Positions 19,366 to 27,771 of a DNA stretch of 64,000 bases are shown piece by piece (positions within the stretch are counted from its first letter, which is position 1; each line of letters opens with the position of its first letter). The translations under genes and the position numbers were made by a program. Below the pieces are notes generated by a model, which did no database searches, was not told the origin of the DNA, and saw only the letters and a list, made by a program, of their open reading frames with translations. Source of the DNA: Bradyrhizobium sp. ARR65 (GTDB taxonomy: Bacteria > Pseudomonadota > Alphaproteobacteria > Rhizobiales > Xanthobacteraceae); contig NZ_AWZU01000003.1 of the NCBI RefSeq assembly GCF_000472385.1, positions 124,137 to 188,136 of the forward strand. The letters run 5' to 3'.

Positions 19366-20898
19366 TCAATCGGCCCCTTTCCGCAGGCGCGCGATCGTCC
19401 CAGTCAGTTCGGCCGCGAAAAGGGACAGCATCAGGCCCACCATCGGCACTGCGGGAATCAGATAGCGCCCGATGTCGAGGGTGTGGGCGCAGGCGGCGGT
19501 CGCGATCGAAGCCGCCCACATCACGACCACGATGCCTGCGCGCGTCACGAACTGAGAGCGGCGCCGACGCCCCACAGCCGTTACAGTCCAGAATATGACT
19601 GCGATAACGAAGGTGGCGGACAGGGCTCTGAACAGATAGGTGGAGAGGCCTGGGACATCGGAGAGCAGGCCGATCCGAACGGGTTCGCCCTGCAACTCCG
19701 TCGGCGGAATGTTGCGGCCGTGCCGCGTCATGATGTCCGACACGTGCGGTACGTCGTCGGTCGAGATCGGTATGGCAGGGTCGAGCCCGTAGGACGGCCA
19801 TGCGACCGACGCCCCATAGGCCATCTGACGCAGGACCTTGTCTGCGTAGGCCAGCGGCCGGTCGCGCACGGCGGCCAGGAATATGCGCCGATAGGCTGCG
19901 GCCGCGCCGACGGCGTCCCCGTCCGCGACGTCCCGATCAAGTGCGGTGTCGAACAGGCACGCGTCGCCGAAAAACCCAAGCACGGGCCAGCGACCCGGCT
20001 TCGCGGCGAAGTCGGCGTCAAGCCGCGCCATGGTGGCATCGGCGCGGTCGCCGGCCACTGATGCGATCTCGCGTCGCGCTGCATCGCTTGCAAGCACGAT
20101 GTTCAGGTGATTGCAGAACAGTGTCTTGGGTACGAATACGGCCGAGGCCTGGTCGGAAGCGGCAGCGCCGAACCGGGAGCCTGCCACAAGGAGCGCCAGG
20201 GCCATCGCAACGGACACGGACATCACGGCAAAACGTGTGACGGTGCCTGGCCGGGCCAGCCAAGCACCCATCAGGATGGCGGCGATCGGGACCAGGAGCC
20301 CTTGCGATCGGAAGCAGGCGGCGAGCGCCGCGCACAAGACAGAGGCCGCGACCGCCCAGCACCGCGCCGCATTATCGACGCAGGTGGCAACAAGCAATCC
20401 AGCCGTTGCCAGATTGAGGAAGACCGCAAAGAGAAGCTCTGCGGTGAGCACGTTCCTGAACAGCAGCAGGCCCGGATAGGTCGCGACCAGGATGACTGGC
20501 ACGAGCCCAACGGCGCCGCGCGTCGCCATCCGGGCGGTCGCTGCCAGCGCCAGAACCAGGACGCACCACGCGGCCTCTTGCACGCGCACCACTGTCCCGA
20601 GATCGCCTCCGAATGCGAACGTCGTAGCGAGGAATGCCGGGTACCCCGGATCGCGCCCACCCGCCACGGTCGGCCGTCCACCCTCAAGCGTGAGAAGCGC
20701 GGACTCGACGAAGGACGGCGTGTCGCCCCAGATGACCGGAACCGCCGGCCTGAACGACACGACCATGGCCACCAGCAGCGCGGTCCAAACCAGGACGGAC
20801 CATCGCGAAGAGGACCCGATGCCGCCCCAAGAGGCGGCTCCACCGGCCATACGCGCTGGAGCTTTGCTGTCGGACCGCACGGTCGCCGTCCACTCCAC
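19366..20898 (-). CDS. Polytopic membrane protein, probable GT-C-type glycosyltransferase
   Basis: A 510-residue inner-membrane protein with about ten hydrophobic helices. After the first helix comes WGDTPSFVESALLTLEGG and then RDPGYPAFLA. This acidic periplasmic loop plus a DPGYP segment resembles the first loop of GT-C/PMT-like glycosyltransferases (ArnT, PF13231 group), which transfer sugars from polyprenyl-phosphate donors. A long periplasmic region near 255-390 is followed by C-terminal helices. No lipid-A or wall-sugar genes lie next to it, so its acceptor is unknown. It could alternatively be an uncharacterised membrane protein with only superficial GT-C similarity. The start is uncertain; a GTG or ATG within the first 20 codons is possible. 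Confidence 0.6.
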   Translation of the reverse strand: MEWTATVRSDSKAPARMAGGAASWGGIGSSSRWSVLVWTALLVAMVVSFRPAVPVIWGDTPSFVESALLTLEGGRPTVAGGRDPGYPAFLATTFAFGGDLGTVVRVQEAAWCVLVLALAATARMATRGAVGLVPVILVATYPGLLLFRNVLTAELLFAVFLNLATAGLLVATCVDNAARCWAVAASVLCAALAACFRSQGLLVPIAAILMGAWLARPGTVTRFAVMSVSVAMALALLVAGSRFGAAASDQASAVFVPKTLFCNHLNIVLASDAARREIASVAGDRADATMARLDADFAAKPGRWPVLGFFGDACLFDTALDRDVADGDAVGAAAAYRRIFLAAVRDRPLAYADKVLRQMAYGASVAWPSYGLDPAIPISTDDVPHVSDIMTRHGRNIPPTELQGEPVRIGLLSDVPGLSTYLFRALSATFVIAVIFWTVTAVGRRRRSQFVTRAGIVVVMWAASIATAACAHTLDIGRYLIPAVPMVGLMLSLFAAELTGTIARLRKGAD

Positions 20899-20976
20899 CC
20901 GGTTGAGCTTCCTCCAGCTTCACGCGACGCAAGGCGCCGTGCAAGGCGATCGGAGGACCGCCGCCAATTCGATAAG

Positions 20977-21016
20977 CAAAAAAAGAAAAAGGGCCGCCTG
21001 CGATGGCAGGAGGCCC
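20977..21016 (-). terminator. Intrinsic terminator of the sRNA candidate
   Basis: Minus strand: GGGCC-T-CCTGC, loop CATC, GCAGG-C-GGCCC (21016-20991), then TTTTTCTTTTTTT. One 1x1 mismatch interrupts a 10-bp stem. The T-rich tail makes this the clearest minus-strand intrinsic terminator near here. Confidence 0.75.
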
Positions 21017-21073
21017 AAGTCTAGGGAGGAAAACGCCCAAGAAGGGCAGCGATAGCGTGATCACGCTATCGCA
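20977..21073 (-). ncRNA. Candidate trans-acting sRNA with anti-Shine-Dalgarno motif (alpha-r14-like)
   Basis: On the minus strand, a promoter-like TTGAAT-N18-TATAGA (21107-21078) places transcription start near 21071-21073. The RNA would open with a perfect self-complementary hairpin (21072-21049; half-site GCGATAGCGTGA), then a GCCC-TTCTT-GGGC hairpin. A single-stranded TTTTCCTCCCTAGACTT stretch follows, then an intrinsic terminator. The exposed UUUCCUCCC is the anti-Shine-Dalgarno type of motif known from alpha-r14/NfeR1 and related alphaproteobacterial sRNAs, which silence mRNAs of transporters. Length is about 95 nt. Assignment to a named family is tentative. Confidence 0.6.
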
Positions 21074-21077
21074 TGGG

Positions 21078-21107
21078 TCTATATGGGACTGCGCTGCACA
21101 AATTCAA
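21078..21107 (-). promoter_or_regulatory. Sigma-70-like promoter for the sRNA candidate
   Basis: Minus strand: -35 TTGAAT (21107-21102), 18-base spacer, -10 TATAGA (21083-21078). The predicted start falls at the first base of the 5' hairpin, which supports the assignment. Confidence 0.5.
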
Positions 21108-21301
21108 GATCTTATGGCGGCCGTGTCCGCGCGGCGCGCACAGAAGAAAGGTTCCTAGCAGGGAACTCCCGGATAGCGTGGCGAAGAGCCCTGGTTACCT
21201 TTTTTCACTGGCTTGTCGACGGCTCAATGCTCCGAACGCCCACAGGATGTTCCTGTTTTAGGAGCGCGGGTGGAAATCCGTCTCGGTGAAGCCGCTCGCA
21301 T

Positions 21302-21532
21302 TCACTGCGAGGTTTCGACGTCGGTTGCTGCGTCTTCGAGCACCTCGGTGTGCTCAAGCCCCGCGATAGCTTCGCGCGTTCCCCAGCAATGCGCTACTCG
21401 CATTTCGGGGTGATCGGCCTCCAGCGTCCGGTACTGATAGATAATCAGTCCGCCTTTGGGGCGCTCTTCACGGGGATCGAGCCACATCCACTCTCTTGGG
21501 AACATCTCTCCGATCGCCGCTCGCTGAGTCAC
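21302..21532 (-). CDS. Small hypothetical protein
   Basis: A protein of up to 76 residues with a normal amino-acid composition (MFPREWMWLDPREERPKGGL, later YQYRTLEADHPEM and HCWGTREAIAGLEHTEV) and an acidic tail. No signal peptide or membrane segment is seen. The GTG at 21532 is annotated. The ATG of MFPREW at 21508, directly preceded by GGAGAG, is an alternative giving 68 residues. I do not recognise the family. It reads as a real cytoplasmic protein mainly because its codon third positions are GC-rich and its sequence is not low-complexity. Confidence 0.5.
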   Translation of the reverse strand: MTQRAAIGEMFPREWMWLDPREERPKGGLIIYQYRTLEADHPEMRVAHCWGTREAIAGLEHTEVLEDAATDVETSQ

Positions 21533-21619
21533 GTCTGATGATCTTACCCCGCAAGCCTGACGTGAACCTTACAGGAAGGCGATCCATTCCGACCCCTGAT
21601 CTCCCCGGATGAACCCCAC

Positions 21620-21814
21620 TTAGCGGACCATCATGGCATTCGAGTTCGTCATCACGACCGGCTTGCCGGCTTTGATGACATGGGCCGTCTGGGTGTAGTC
21701 CACATGGCCGCGGGTCGCGACGCCCAAGGCTGCCACCGCAAGACCGGCCACCAGCGCTACCACCACGATCTTCAGGTGGGTCGCACGGTCGGCTGAATGG
21801 AGCGAGTGGTTCAT
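21620..21814 (-). CDS. Small single-pass membrane or exported protein
   Basis: A 64-residue protein. A polar N-terminus (MNHSLHSADRATHLK) leads into a hydrophobic helix (IVVVALVAGLAVAALGVA). A short conserved-looking tail follows, with DYTQTAHVIKAGKPVVMTNS. The start at 21814 has a perfectly placed GGAGG seven bases upstream; an in-frame upstream start at 21871 lacks this. The tail is probably periplasmic. I take it to be a small conserved hypothetical protein of Bradyrhizobium-type genomes from its general look, with no functional assignment. Confidence 0.75.
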   Translation of the reverse strand: MNHSLHSADRATHLKIVVVALVAGLAVAALGVATRGHVDYTQTAHVIKAGKPVVMTNSNAMMVR

Positions 21815-22007
21815 CTTGAGCCTCCCAGGCGTCTCGAGGCGCCGGTGTGTCGGATGGAGGCTTAGCCTCAATATGTTTCAGACTGGTTTCGCGCCTTTCC
21901 CAAAATGGTTTCGTTCGCAGAAAGAGTGGATTCATCATGCGCGCCCACCCGGTCTCGCTTCGATTCGGTGCGCTCGTCGCGGCGTGACGGGAAGTTTTCT
22001 TGAAGCA

Positions 22008-22026
22008 TTCTAAGACGGGTTCTAAG
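22008..22026. promoter_or_regulatory. TTCTAAG direct repeat upstream of a siderophore receptor
   Basis: TTCTAAG occurs twice with a 5-base spacer (12-bp period), about 50 bp before the receptor start at 22075. Rhizobial Irr iron-control elements are built from TTAGAA/TTCTAA half-sites, normally inverted. Here the half-sites are direct, so the assignment as an iron-regulatory site is tentative. Confidence 0.4.
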
Positions 22027-22074
22027 AGGTATTCCATTAGGTGAAGCGCGAACCATCGCATAAGCGTCGCCGCA

Positions 22075-24396
22075 ATGGCCGGGTTGTCGATTCCGACGAG
22101 AGGCCGAAGCATTCAGGGTTGGGGTGGCGCGTTGAATTCGTTGGGTTTGTTGCGGATCGCCGCATTGGCGACCGCGTCCGCTTTGGTTTTGTTGCCGCAG
22201 GTTTCTTTCGCGCAGCAGGCAGGCACGTCAAGCACGCAATCCGGCGCGGAAAGTCTTCCGCCGGTGACGGTCCGTCCAAGCGAGCCGCGGCGCCGGGCCG
22301 CCTCGCAAGCTGAGCGCCGCTCAACACGCGTGATGCAGGCGAGCAAGCCGCAACCGCAGCCGCAGCGCAATGTCGGATTTGTCGAGAGTCCGCGCGGGCC
22401 GATTCAAGGCTACGTCGCCAACCGGAGCTCGTCCGGTACCAAGACCAACACACCGATCATGGAGACTCCGCAGGCCGTCTCTGTCATCGGCAGCGAACAG
22501 ATCCGGGACCAGAAGCCGGGCAAGTTCGACGAGATCCTGCGTTACGCTCCAGGCGTCCTCGCCGGGACGTTCGGCGCCGACAGCCGCAACGACTGGTTCC
22601 TGATCCGCGGCTTCAAGTCAGATGACATCGGCTTGTTCCTCGATGGGCTGCAGCTCTTCTACACATCCTATGCGAGCTGGAAGCTGCAACCCTTCAATCT
22701 CGAGCGCGTCGAGATTTTGCGCGGGCCGTCCGCGGTGCTGTATGGCGGCTCGAGCCCCAGCGGCATCGTCAATGCCATCAGCAAGATGCCGCCGGCCGAG
22801 CCCATCCGCTATCTCGAGACCGGCGTCAACAATTTCGGCAACGGCTATCTGTCGTTTGATTTCGGCGGGCCGGTCGCAACGGCGGCTGATAGCGGCAAGC
22901 TCTATTACCGGTTGGTCGGGCAGGTTCAAGGGGGCGGGACGCAGGTCGATTTCACCCCGAACAACAACTTCTTCATTGCGCCGTCGGTGACCTACAAGCC
23001 CGACGCCGACACGACATTCACTGTGCTCGCCTCAGTGTCGAAGAACGAGACCCGCAGCCAGAACTTCCTGCCCTATATCGGCACTGTTGTTGCCGCACCG
23101 TTCGGCCGTATTCCGACCAGCCTGTTCACCAGCGAGCCCAGCGCGGATACCTTCAAGCGCGAACAGGAGATGATCGGCTATCAGTTCGAGCGTAATCTCT
23201 CCGACGATGTCACGTTCCGGCAGAACGCCCGGTTCGCCCATGTCGACGTGACCTTCTCGACCCTCTTTGGTATCGGATATGCGACTACGCCGGCCGCCGC
23301 CAATCTCGCGCGAGCCAGCTTTCTGACGCACGGGATCGGCAATCAAGGCGATCTCGACAGTCAAGTCGAATACCGCTTCAACACGGGCATTCTCAGCCAC
23401 ACCACGCTGTTCGGCCTCGACCTCAAATATTACGGCCTCGACGACTGGCAGGGCTCTGGCGCGGCCACATCCATTAATCTGCTCAACCCGGTCTACACCC
23501 CAACCGCCCAATTTAGCGGTGCGCCGTTTGCGGACAGAACGTTGATGCAGAAGCAACTCGGGACCTACGTGCAGGACCAGATCAAGCTGGATCGATTCAC
23601 GCTGGTGCTGAGCGGCCGAAACGACTGGGTGACGACGACGAACGATAACCACATCGGGGTCGGCCAGAGTCGCGACGACAGTCAGTTCAGCGGTCGCGCC
23701 GGCCTGATCTACAATTTCGATTTCGGATTGGCTCCCTACGTCTCCTATGCGACCAGCTACAACCCGGTCGTCACCGCCACCGCGAGCGGGCAATTGGCGG
23801 AGCCGGAAACCGGCCAGCAGGCCGAGGTCGGTTTGAAATATCAGCCCAATGGATTCAACGGACATTTCGGCGTGGCGTTGTTTGATCTAAAGCGCCAGAA
23901 CGTCCTGACCACCGATCCGAACAACGCTTTGCTGCAGGTCCAGAATGGCGAGGTCACGTCGCGCGGGCTGGAGTTGGAGGCGATCGCCAATGTCCTGCCC
24001 GGGCTGAAGCTGGTCGGCTCCTTCACGACCTATGACCTGTTCATCAGCAAGGACCTGAACCCGGCCTTGATCGGCAAGGCGCCGACCGCCACGCCCACGC
24101 AGATGGCGTCGGCCTGGGCGGACTACACGTTCCAGGAGGGGCCATTGACCGGCTTCGGCTTCGGCGGAGGCGTGCGCTACATCGGCTCTTCCTTCGCCGA
24201 CAACGCGAATACGCTCGAGGTTCCAGCCGTGGTGATGGGCGATGCTGCAATTCATTACGAATGGCAGAACTGGCGCGCGGCCCTGAACGTCAGCAACATT
24301 TCCGACGAGATCTACGTTGCGAATTGCTCCTCTCCCACTGCCTGCTTCTACGGCGACCGCCGCCGCGTGACGGCCAGCCTTGCCTACAAGTGGTGA
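22075..24396 (+). CDS. TonB-dependent siderophore receptor (FhuA/FhuE-like)
   Basis: A 773-residue outer-membrane receptor for a ferric siderophore. The signal peptide ends near VSFAQQ (residue 48). SLPPVTV at about 61-67 is the likely TonB box. The plug has TPIMETPQAVSVIGSEQIRD, FLIRGFKSDDIGLFLDG and ERVEILRGPSAVLYGG, typical of the hydroxamate receptor group. The barrel carries the family NISDEIYVANC near the end and terminates in the aromatic LAYKW. It is followed after 25 bases by a PepSY membrane protein, a common partner in iron-uptake operons. A TTCTAAG direct repeat lies upstream. The ligand (ferrichrome-type hydroxamate is plausible) is inferred. Confidence 0.92.
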   Translation: MAGLSIPTRGRSIQGWGGALNSLGLLRIAALATASALVLLPQVSFAQQAGTSSTQSGAESLPPVTVRPSEPRRRAASQAERRSTRVMQASKPQPQPQRNVGFVESPRGPIQGYVANRSSSGTKTNTPIMETPQAVSVIGSEQIRDQKPGKFDEILRYAPGVLAGTFGADSRNDWFLIRGFKSDDIGLFLDGLQLFYTSYASWKLQPFNLERVEILRGPSAVLYGGSSPSGIVNAISKMPPAEPIRYLETGVNNFGNGYLSFDFGGPVATAADSGKLYYRLVGQVQGGGTQVDFTPNNNFFIAPSVTYKPDADTTFTVLASVSKNETRSQNFLPYIGTVVAAPFGRIPTSLFTSEPSADTFKREQEMIGYQFERNLSDDVTFRQNARFAHVDVTFSTLFGIGYATTPAAANLARASFLTHGIGNQGDLDSQVEYRFNTGILSHTTLFGLDLKYYGLDDWQGSGAATSINLLNPVYTPTAQFSGAPFADRTLMQKQLGTYVQDQIKLDRFTLVLSGRNDWVTTTNDNHIGVGQSRDDSQFSGRAGLIYNFDFGLAPYVSYATSYNPVVTATASGQLAEPETGQQAEVGLKYQPNGFNGHFGVALFDLKRQNVLTTDPNNALLQVQNGEVTSRGLELEAIANVLPGLKLVGSFTTYDLFISKDLNPALIGKAPTATPTQMASAWADYTFQEGPLTGFGFGGGVRYIGSSFADNANTLEVPAVVMGDAAIHYEWQNWRAALNVSNISDEIYVANCSSPTACFYGDRRRVTASLAYKW

Positions 24397-24421
24397 CATT
24401 GGGCCGCGGGGGAGACGAGCA

Positions 24422-25555
24422 GTGAAGGCGCGAACCGTCAGGCTCTGGTCGCTGGTCCACACCTGGTCCAGCCTGGTTCCGACAATGTTTCTCCTGCTGC
24501 TCTTCGTGACCGGCCTGCCATTGATCTTTCACGATGAGATCGACGAGCTCCTCGGCTATGCACCGCGACCGGAGTCCAGCGCCGGGTTGCCGCCCGCGCC
24601 AGTGCAGCGGATCGCGGATGCCGCGCTCGCGGCCGACCCGGGGAGGGTGCTGCAATACATCTCCTGGGACAAGGACGAGCCGGGCCTGGTGACCGCAATT
24701 ACGAACAGCGCCGCGAACGGCAAGCCCGACGATGCGACCGTCCGGGCGTTCGATGCGGTGCGGGCCAAGCCGCTCGGCCTGGTGGGCACAGGCCCGATGC
24801 TCATCATCTTGAAACTGCATACCGATATGTTCGCCGGCCAGGCCGGCAAACTGTTTTTGGGCGGCATGGGATTGCTCTTGCTCGTCGCCATCATATCGGG
24901 CGTTGTGTTGTACGCGCCGTTCACCCGCCGCTTGCGCTTTGCGACGATCCGCAGACACAGCTCGCGCCGGGTGAGGTGGCTCGACTGGCACAATCTGCTC
25001 GGCGTGGTGACGATCATGTGGGCGCTGGTGGTCGGCGCCACCGGCGTCATCAACACCTGGGCGGAACTGATGTTGAACCAGTGGAAGACGACAGAGCTCG
25101 CTCAGATGGTGGCGGCTTATGGGGGCAAGTCGGCTCCCTCGCACCTGGCCTCGCTGGATGATGTGGTTGCCCGGGCGAGGCAGGCTGCGCCGGGAATGGA
25201 CATCGCCTTCATCGCTTTTCCGGGAACGCCATTCTCGAGTTCCCACCATTTCGTGGCTTTCATGCGCGGCAATACGCCCCTGACGTCGCGCCTGCTAAAG
25301 CCGGTGCTGCTCGACGGTGAAACGGCCGTGGTCGCCGATAGCCGTGAGCTGCCGTTCTATCTGCAGGCACTCCTGCTGTCGCAGCCGCTGCATTTCGGCG
25401 ACTATGGCGGGATGCCGCTAAAGCTGATCTGGGCCGCGCTGGACGTCATGACGATCATCGTGATCGGCAGCGGCGTCTATCTCTGGTTCGCGCGGCGGCG
25501 GAGAAGGAGCTCTGTCACATCCGCCATGCCCGTTCTGTGCCGGCAGCAAGAATGA
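24422..25555 (+). CDS. PepSY-associated transmembrane protein (iron-uptake associated)
   Basis: A 377-residue inner-membrane protein. The first helix VHTWSSLVPTMFLLLLFVTG bears the H-W/S pattern of the PepSY_TM family. A periplasmic PepSY-like segment is followed by helices near 140-165, 195-215 (LDWHNLLGVVTIMWALVVGA) and the C-terminus (VMTIIVIGSGVYLWF). Such proteins sit next to siderophore receptors and some act in reductive release of iron from chelates. The GTG at 24422 after GGGGAGACGAGCA is preferred, because an upstream TTG at 24380 would lie inside the receptor gene. It is translationally coupled to the next gene by an ATGA overlap. Confidence 0.87.
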   Translation: MKARTVRLWSLVHTWSSLVPTMFLLLLFVTGLPLIFHDEIDELLGYAPRPESSAGLPPAPVQRIADAALAADPGRVLQYISWDKDEPGLVTAITNSAANGKPDDATVRAFDAVRAKPLGLVGTGPMLIILKLHTDMFAGQAGKLFLGGMGLLLLVAIISGVVLYAPFTRRLRFATIRRHSSRRVRWLDWHNLLGVVTIMWALVVGATGVINTWAELMLNQWKTTELAQMVAAYGGKSAPSHLASLDDVVARARQAAPGMDIAFIAFPGTPFSSSHHFVAFMRGNTPLTSRLLKPVLLDGETAVVADSRELPFYLQALLLSQPLHFGDYGGMPLKLIWAALDVMTIIVIGSGVYLWFARRRRRSSVTSAMPVLCRQQE

Positions 25556-25770
25556 CCGCTCGGCTCATTCCGCTGGCCCGCGGGCTCCGCGTCTTCGGGG
25601 CGCCTCTGATGATTGCGGCATCGACGCTGGCCGGCCTCTTGGCCGGGTTGCTCTTGGGCGACACCGGCCGTTATTTGTGCTGGCCCCTGGTCGGCTGTCC
25701 TGTGCTGGTGAGCGTCTGGGCCTGGGGGCGGGGGCGCTCGCGACTGGGGCAATTCGACCGCCGACGGTAG
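25552..25770 (+). CDS. Small inner-membrane protein coupled to the PepSY gene
   Basis: A 72-residue protein with two hydrophobic stretches (FGAPLMIAASTLAGLLAGLL and YLCWPLVGCPVLVSVWAW) and a basic C-terminus. Its ATG overlaps the TGA of the PepSY gene (ATGA), so it is almost certainly translated with it. It ends the receptor-PepSY operon. I do not recognise the family; small membrane proteins often close iron-uptake operons of this kind. Confidence 0.7.
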   Translation: MTARLIPLARGLRVFGAPLMIAASTLAGLLAGLLLGDTGRYLCWPLVGCPVLVSVWAWGRGRSRLGQFDRRR

Positions 25771-26142
25771 CGGATCCGGGAGCCGGCCGACCCGCAAAGA
25801 TCCCTGCCGGCCACCCAGCCATGATCACTCGGCTTTGGCGGAGAGCGAATTTTTTCTGGGGATGTCGGCGGCCGCTCAGCGCCGGCTGATACGCGTTCTT
25901 CTTCTTTCCTTGAGCTCGGGCCTCTGGTCTCAGTGAAGATCGTTCAACGGACGGGGACGCGTAAACGGCCGGCTGGGCGTACGCATCAGTATGCAGGGTC
26001 TGCGTTTTTTGCTGCCGGGGCGGCTTGGAGGCGTCAAAATTGCTTGTCTTGCGCCACTTACTGCGCTGCGCTAAAGCCTCGGAATAATTCCAAATCGACG
26101 AATCTGCGGCCCTCCCGAAACCGCAGCAGAAGGTAAGCGCCG
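25771..26142. other. Upstream region of the nuo operon
   Basis: About 370 bp without a credible gene. It should contain the nuo promoter; the AT-richer stretch at 26040-26100 (TTGCTTGTC…GGAATAATTCC) is the likeliest place, but I cannot assign -35/-10 elements confidently. AGAAGG at 26127-26132 serves nuoA. Confidence 0.4.
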
Positions 26143-26508
26143 ATGACCGGCATCCTGCAGAATTATCTGCCACTTGTTGTCTTTATTGGGGTAGCGGCCG
26201 TGATCGGGCTGGTGCTCCTGATCGCTCCGTTCCTGGTTGCCTTCCAGCAGCCAGATCCGGAGAAGCTCTCGGCTTACGAATGCGGATTCAACGCTTTCGA
26301 TGACGCCCGCATGAAATTCGACGTCCGGTTCTACCTGGTCGCGATCCTCTTCATCATCTTCGATCTCGAGGTCGCGTTCCTGTTCCCCTGGGCGGTGGCG
26401 TTCGGGAAGCTCGGGGCGACCGGCTTCTGGTCGATGATCGTGTTCCTGGCCGTACTGACGGTCGGCTTTGCATATGAATGGAAGAAAGGCGCGCTCGAAT
26501 GGGATTGA
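26143..26508 (+). CDS. nuoA: NADH-quinone oxidoreductase subunit A
   Basis: A 121-residue complex I membrane subunit with three transmembrane helices. The family loop [20 protein letters not shown] is at about 47-66, then [21 protein letters not shown]. Part of the proton-pumping membrane arm near the quinone site. First gene of the nuo operon; its last ten bases overlap the nuoB start. Confidence 0.97.
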   Translation: MTGILQNYLPLVVFIGVAAVIGLVLLIAPFLVAFQQPDPEKLSAYECGFNAFDDARMKFDVRFYLVAILFIIFDLEVAFLFPWAVAFGKLGATGFWSMIVFLAVLTVGFAYEWKKGALEWD

Positions 26509-27095
26509 GCCCAACCGCGGCACCCCCTGCCAAAGGCCCCTTGGTCGCCCCGCCCGCGAGCGGCATCATTGATCCCGCGACCGGCAAGCCGGTCGGCGCC
26601 AATGACGCCTACTTCCTCGAGATCAATCACGAGCTGGCGGACAAGGGGTTCTTTGTCGCCGCAGCCGATGACCTTATCACCTGGGCGCGCACCGGCTCGC
26701 TGATGTGGATGACCTTCGGTCTTGCCTGCTGCGCGGTCGAGATGATGCAGGTCTCGATGCCGCGTTACGACGTGGAGCGATTCGGCTTTGCGCCGCGCGC
26801 CTCGCCGCGCCAGTCGGACGTGATGATCGTCGCGGGCACGCTGACCAACAAGATGGCTCCGGCGCTGCGCAAGGTCTACGACCAGATGCCGGAGCCGCGT
26901 TACGTCATTTCGATGGGGTCCTGCGCGAACGGCGGCGGCTACTATCATTATTCCTACTCTGTGGTTCGCGGCTGCGACCGCATCGTTCCGATCGACATCT
27001 ACGTGCCCGGCTGTCCGCCGACGGCAGAAGCGCTGCTCTACGGCGTGCTGCTGTTGCAGAAGAAGATCCGGCGCACCGGCACGATCGAACGCTAA
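26499..27095 (+). CDS. nuoB: NADH-quinone oxidoreductase subunit B
   Basis: A 198-residue peripheral subunit holding the N2 [4Fe-4S] cluster, the final electron donor to quinone. The cluster ligands lie in [21 protein letters not shown] and [11 protein letters not shown]. The ATG at 26499 ([15 protein letters not shown]) is chosen. It overlaps nuoA by ten bases; an in-frame upstream ATG at 26478 would extend deeper into nuoA. Confidence 0.97.
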   Translation: MGLSPTAAPPAKGPLVAPPASGIIDPATGKPVGANDAYFLEINHELADKGFFVAAADDLITWARTGSLMWMTFGLACCAVEMMQVSMPRYDVERFGFAPRASPRQSDVMIVAGTLTNKMAPALRKVYDQMPEPRYVISMGSCANGGGYYHYSYSVVRGCDRIVPIDIYVPGCPPTAEALLYGVLLLQKKIRRTGTIER

Positions 27096-27108
27096 AAGGT
27101 TTTAAGCG

Positions 27109-27720
27109 ATGGACGACGGCAGGCTCGAGGCCCTGGGGCAAACGATCGTTAGCGCGCTTCCGGGAGCGGCGCTCGGACATGTGGTGGCTTTCAACCAGCT
27201 CACGGTGACGGTTGAAGCCAGCAAAATCGTGGAAATCGTGCGATTTCTGCGCGACGATCCCAACTGCCGCTTTGTCAATATCACCGACATCACGGCCGTG
27301 GATCGTCCCGGACGCGAGAAGCGCTTCGACGTGGTGTATCACTTCCTGTCACCGACGCTGAACACCCGCATCCGCCTCAAGGCCCAAGCCGACGAGACCA
27401 CGCAGGTGCCCTCGATCATCGAGGTGTTTCCCGGCGCCGACTGGTTCGAGCGGGAGGCTTACGACCTCTACGGCGTGATCTTCGTCGGCCATCCGGACAT
27501 GCGGCGCATCCTGACCGACTACGGTTTCGAGGGCCACCCGCTGCGCAAGGATTTCCCGCTCACCGGCTTCGTCGAGGTGCGTTACGACGACCAGGAGAAG
27601 CGGGTGGTGTACGAGCCGGTCCGCCTCAACCAGGAATTCCGCAAGTTCGATTTTCTCTCGCCCTGGGAGGGCGCGGATTATCCGCTGCCGGGGGATGAGA
27701 AGGCGGGGAAGAAATCGTGA
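27109..27720 (+). CDS. nuoC: NADH-quinone oxidoreductase subunit C
   Basis: A 203-residue connecting subunit (30-kDa type), separate from NuoD as usual in alphaproteobacteria. The family signature lies in [13 protein letters not shown] and [20 protein letters not shown]. It has no cofactor and supports the quinone-binding module. It starts 13 bases after nuoB. Confidence 0.97.
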   Translation: MDDGRLEALGQTIVSALPGAALGHVVAFNQLTVTVEASKIVEIVRFLRDDPNCRFVNITDITAVDRPGREKRFDVVYHFLSPTLNTRIRLKAQADETTQVPSIIEVFPGADWFEREAYDLYGVIFVGHPDMRRILTDYGFEGHPLRKDFPLTGFVEVRYDDQEKRVVYEPVRLNQEFRKFDFLSPWEGADYPLPGDEKAGKKS

Positions 27721-27724
27721 CGCT

Positions 27725-27752
27725 GTTCGCTACTCGCCATTCGCTATTCGCC
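27725..27752. repeat. Short TTCGC-rich element in the nuoC-nuoD gap
   Basis: The 51-bp gap contains imperfect tandem units of TTCGCTACTCGCCATTCGC followed by TATTCGCC. I recall similar short CGCTACTCGCCATTCGC strings as scattered intergenic repeats in Bradyrhizobium genomes, but cannot verify this here. Confidence 0.35.
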
Positions 27753-27771
27753 CGCACATGGAGGGCGCACC

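Larger units (their letters stand above)
20899..21301. other. Intergenic region holding a putative small-RNA gene
   Basis: Apart from the minus-strand RNA candidate at 20977-21073 and its promoter at 21078-21107, I see no coding sequence. A minus-strand frame running from 21064 through this region into the membrane-protein gene is judged spurious. Confidence 0.5.

Noticed and set aside
20684..21064. Minus-strand frame starting MITLSLPFLGVFLPRL
   Set aside because: Its first part is the translation of the sRNA hairpins and terminator, and the rest overlaps the membrane-protein gene out of frame.
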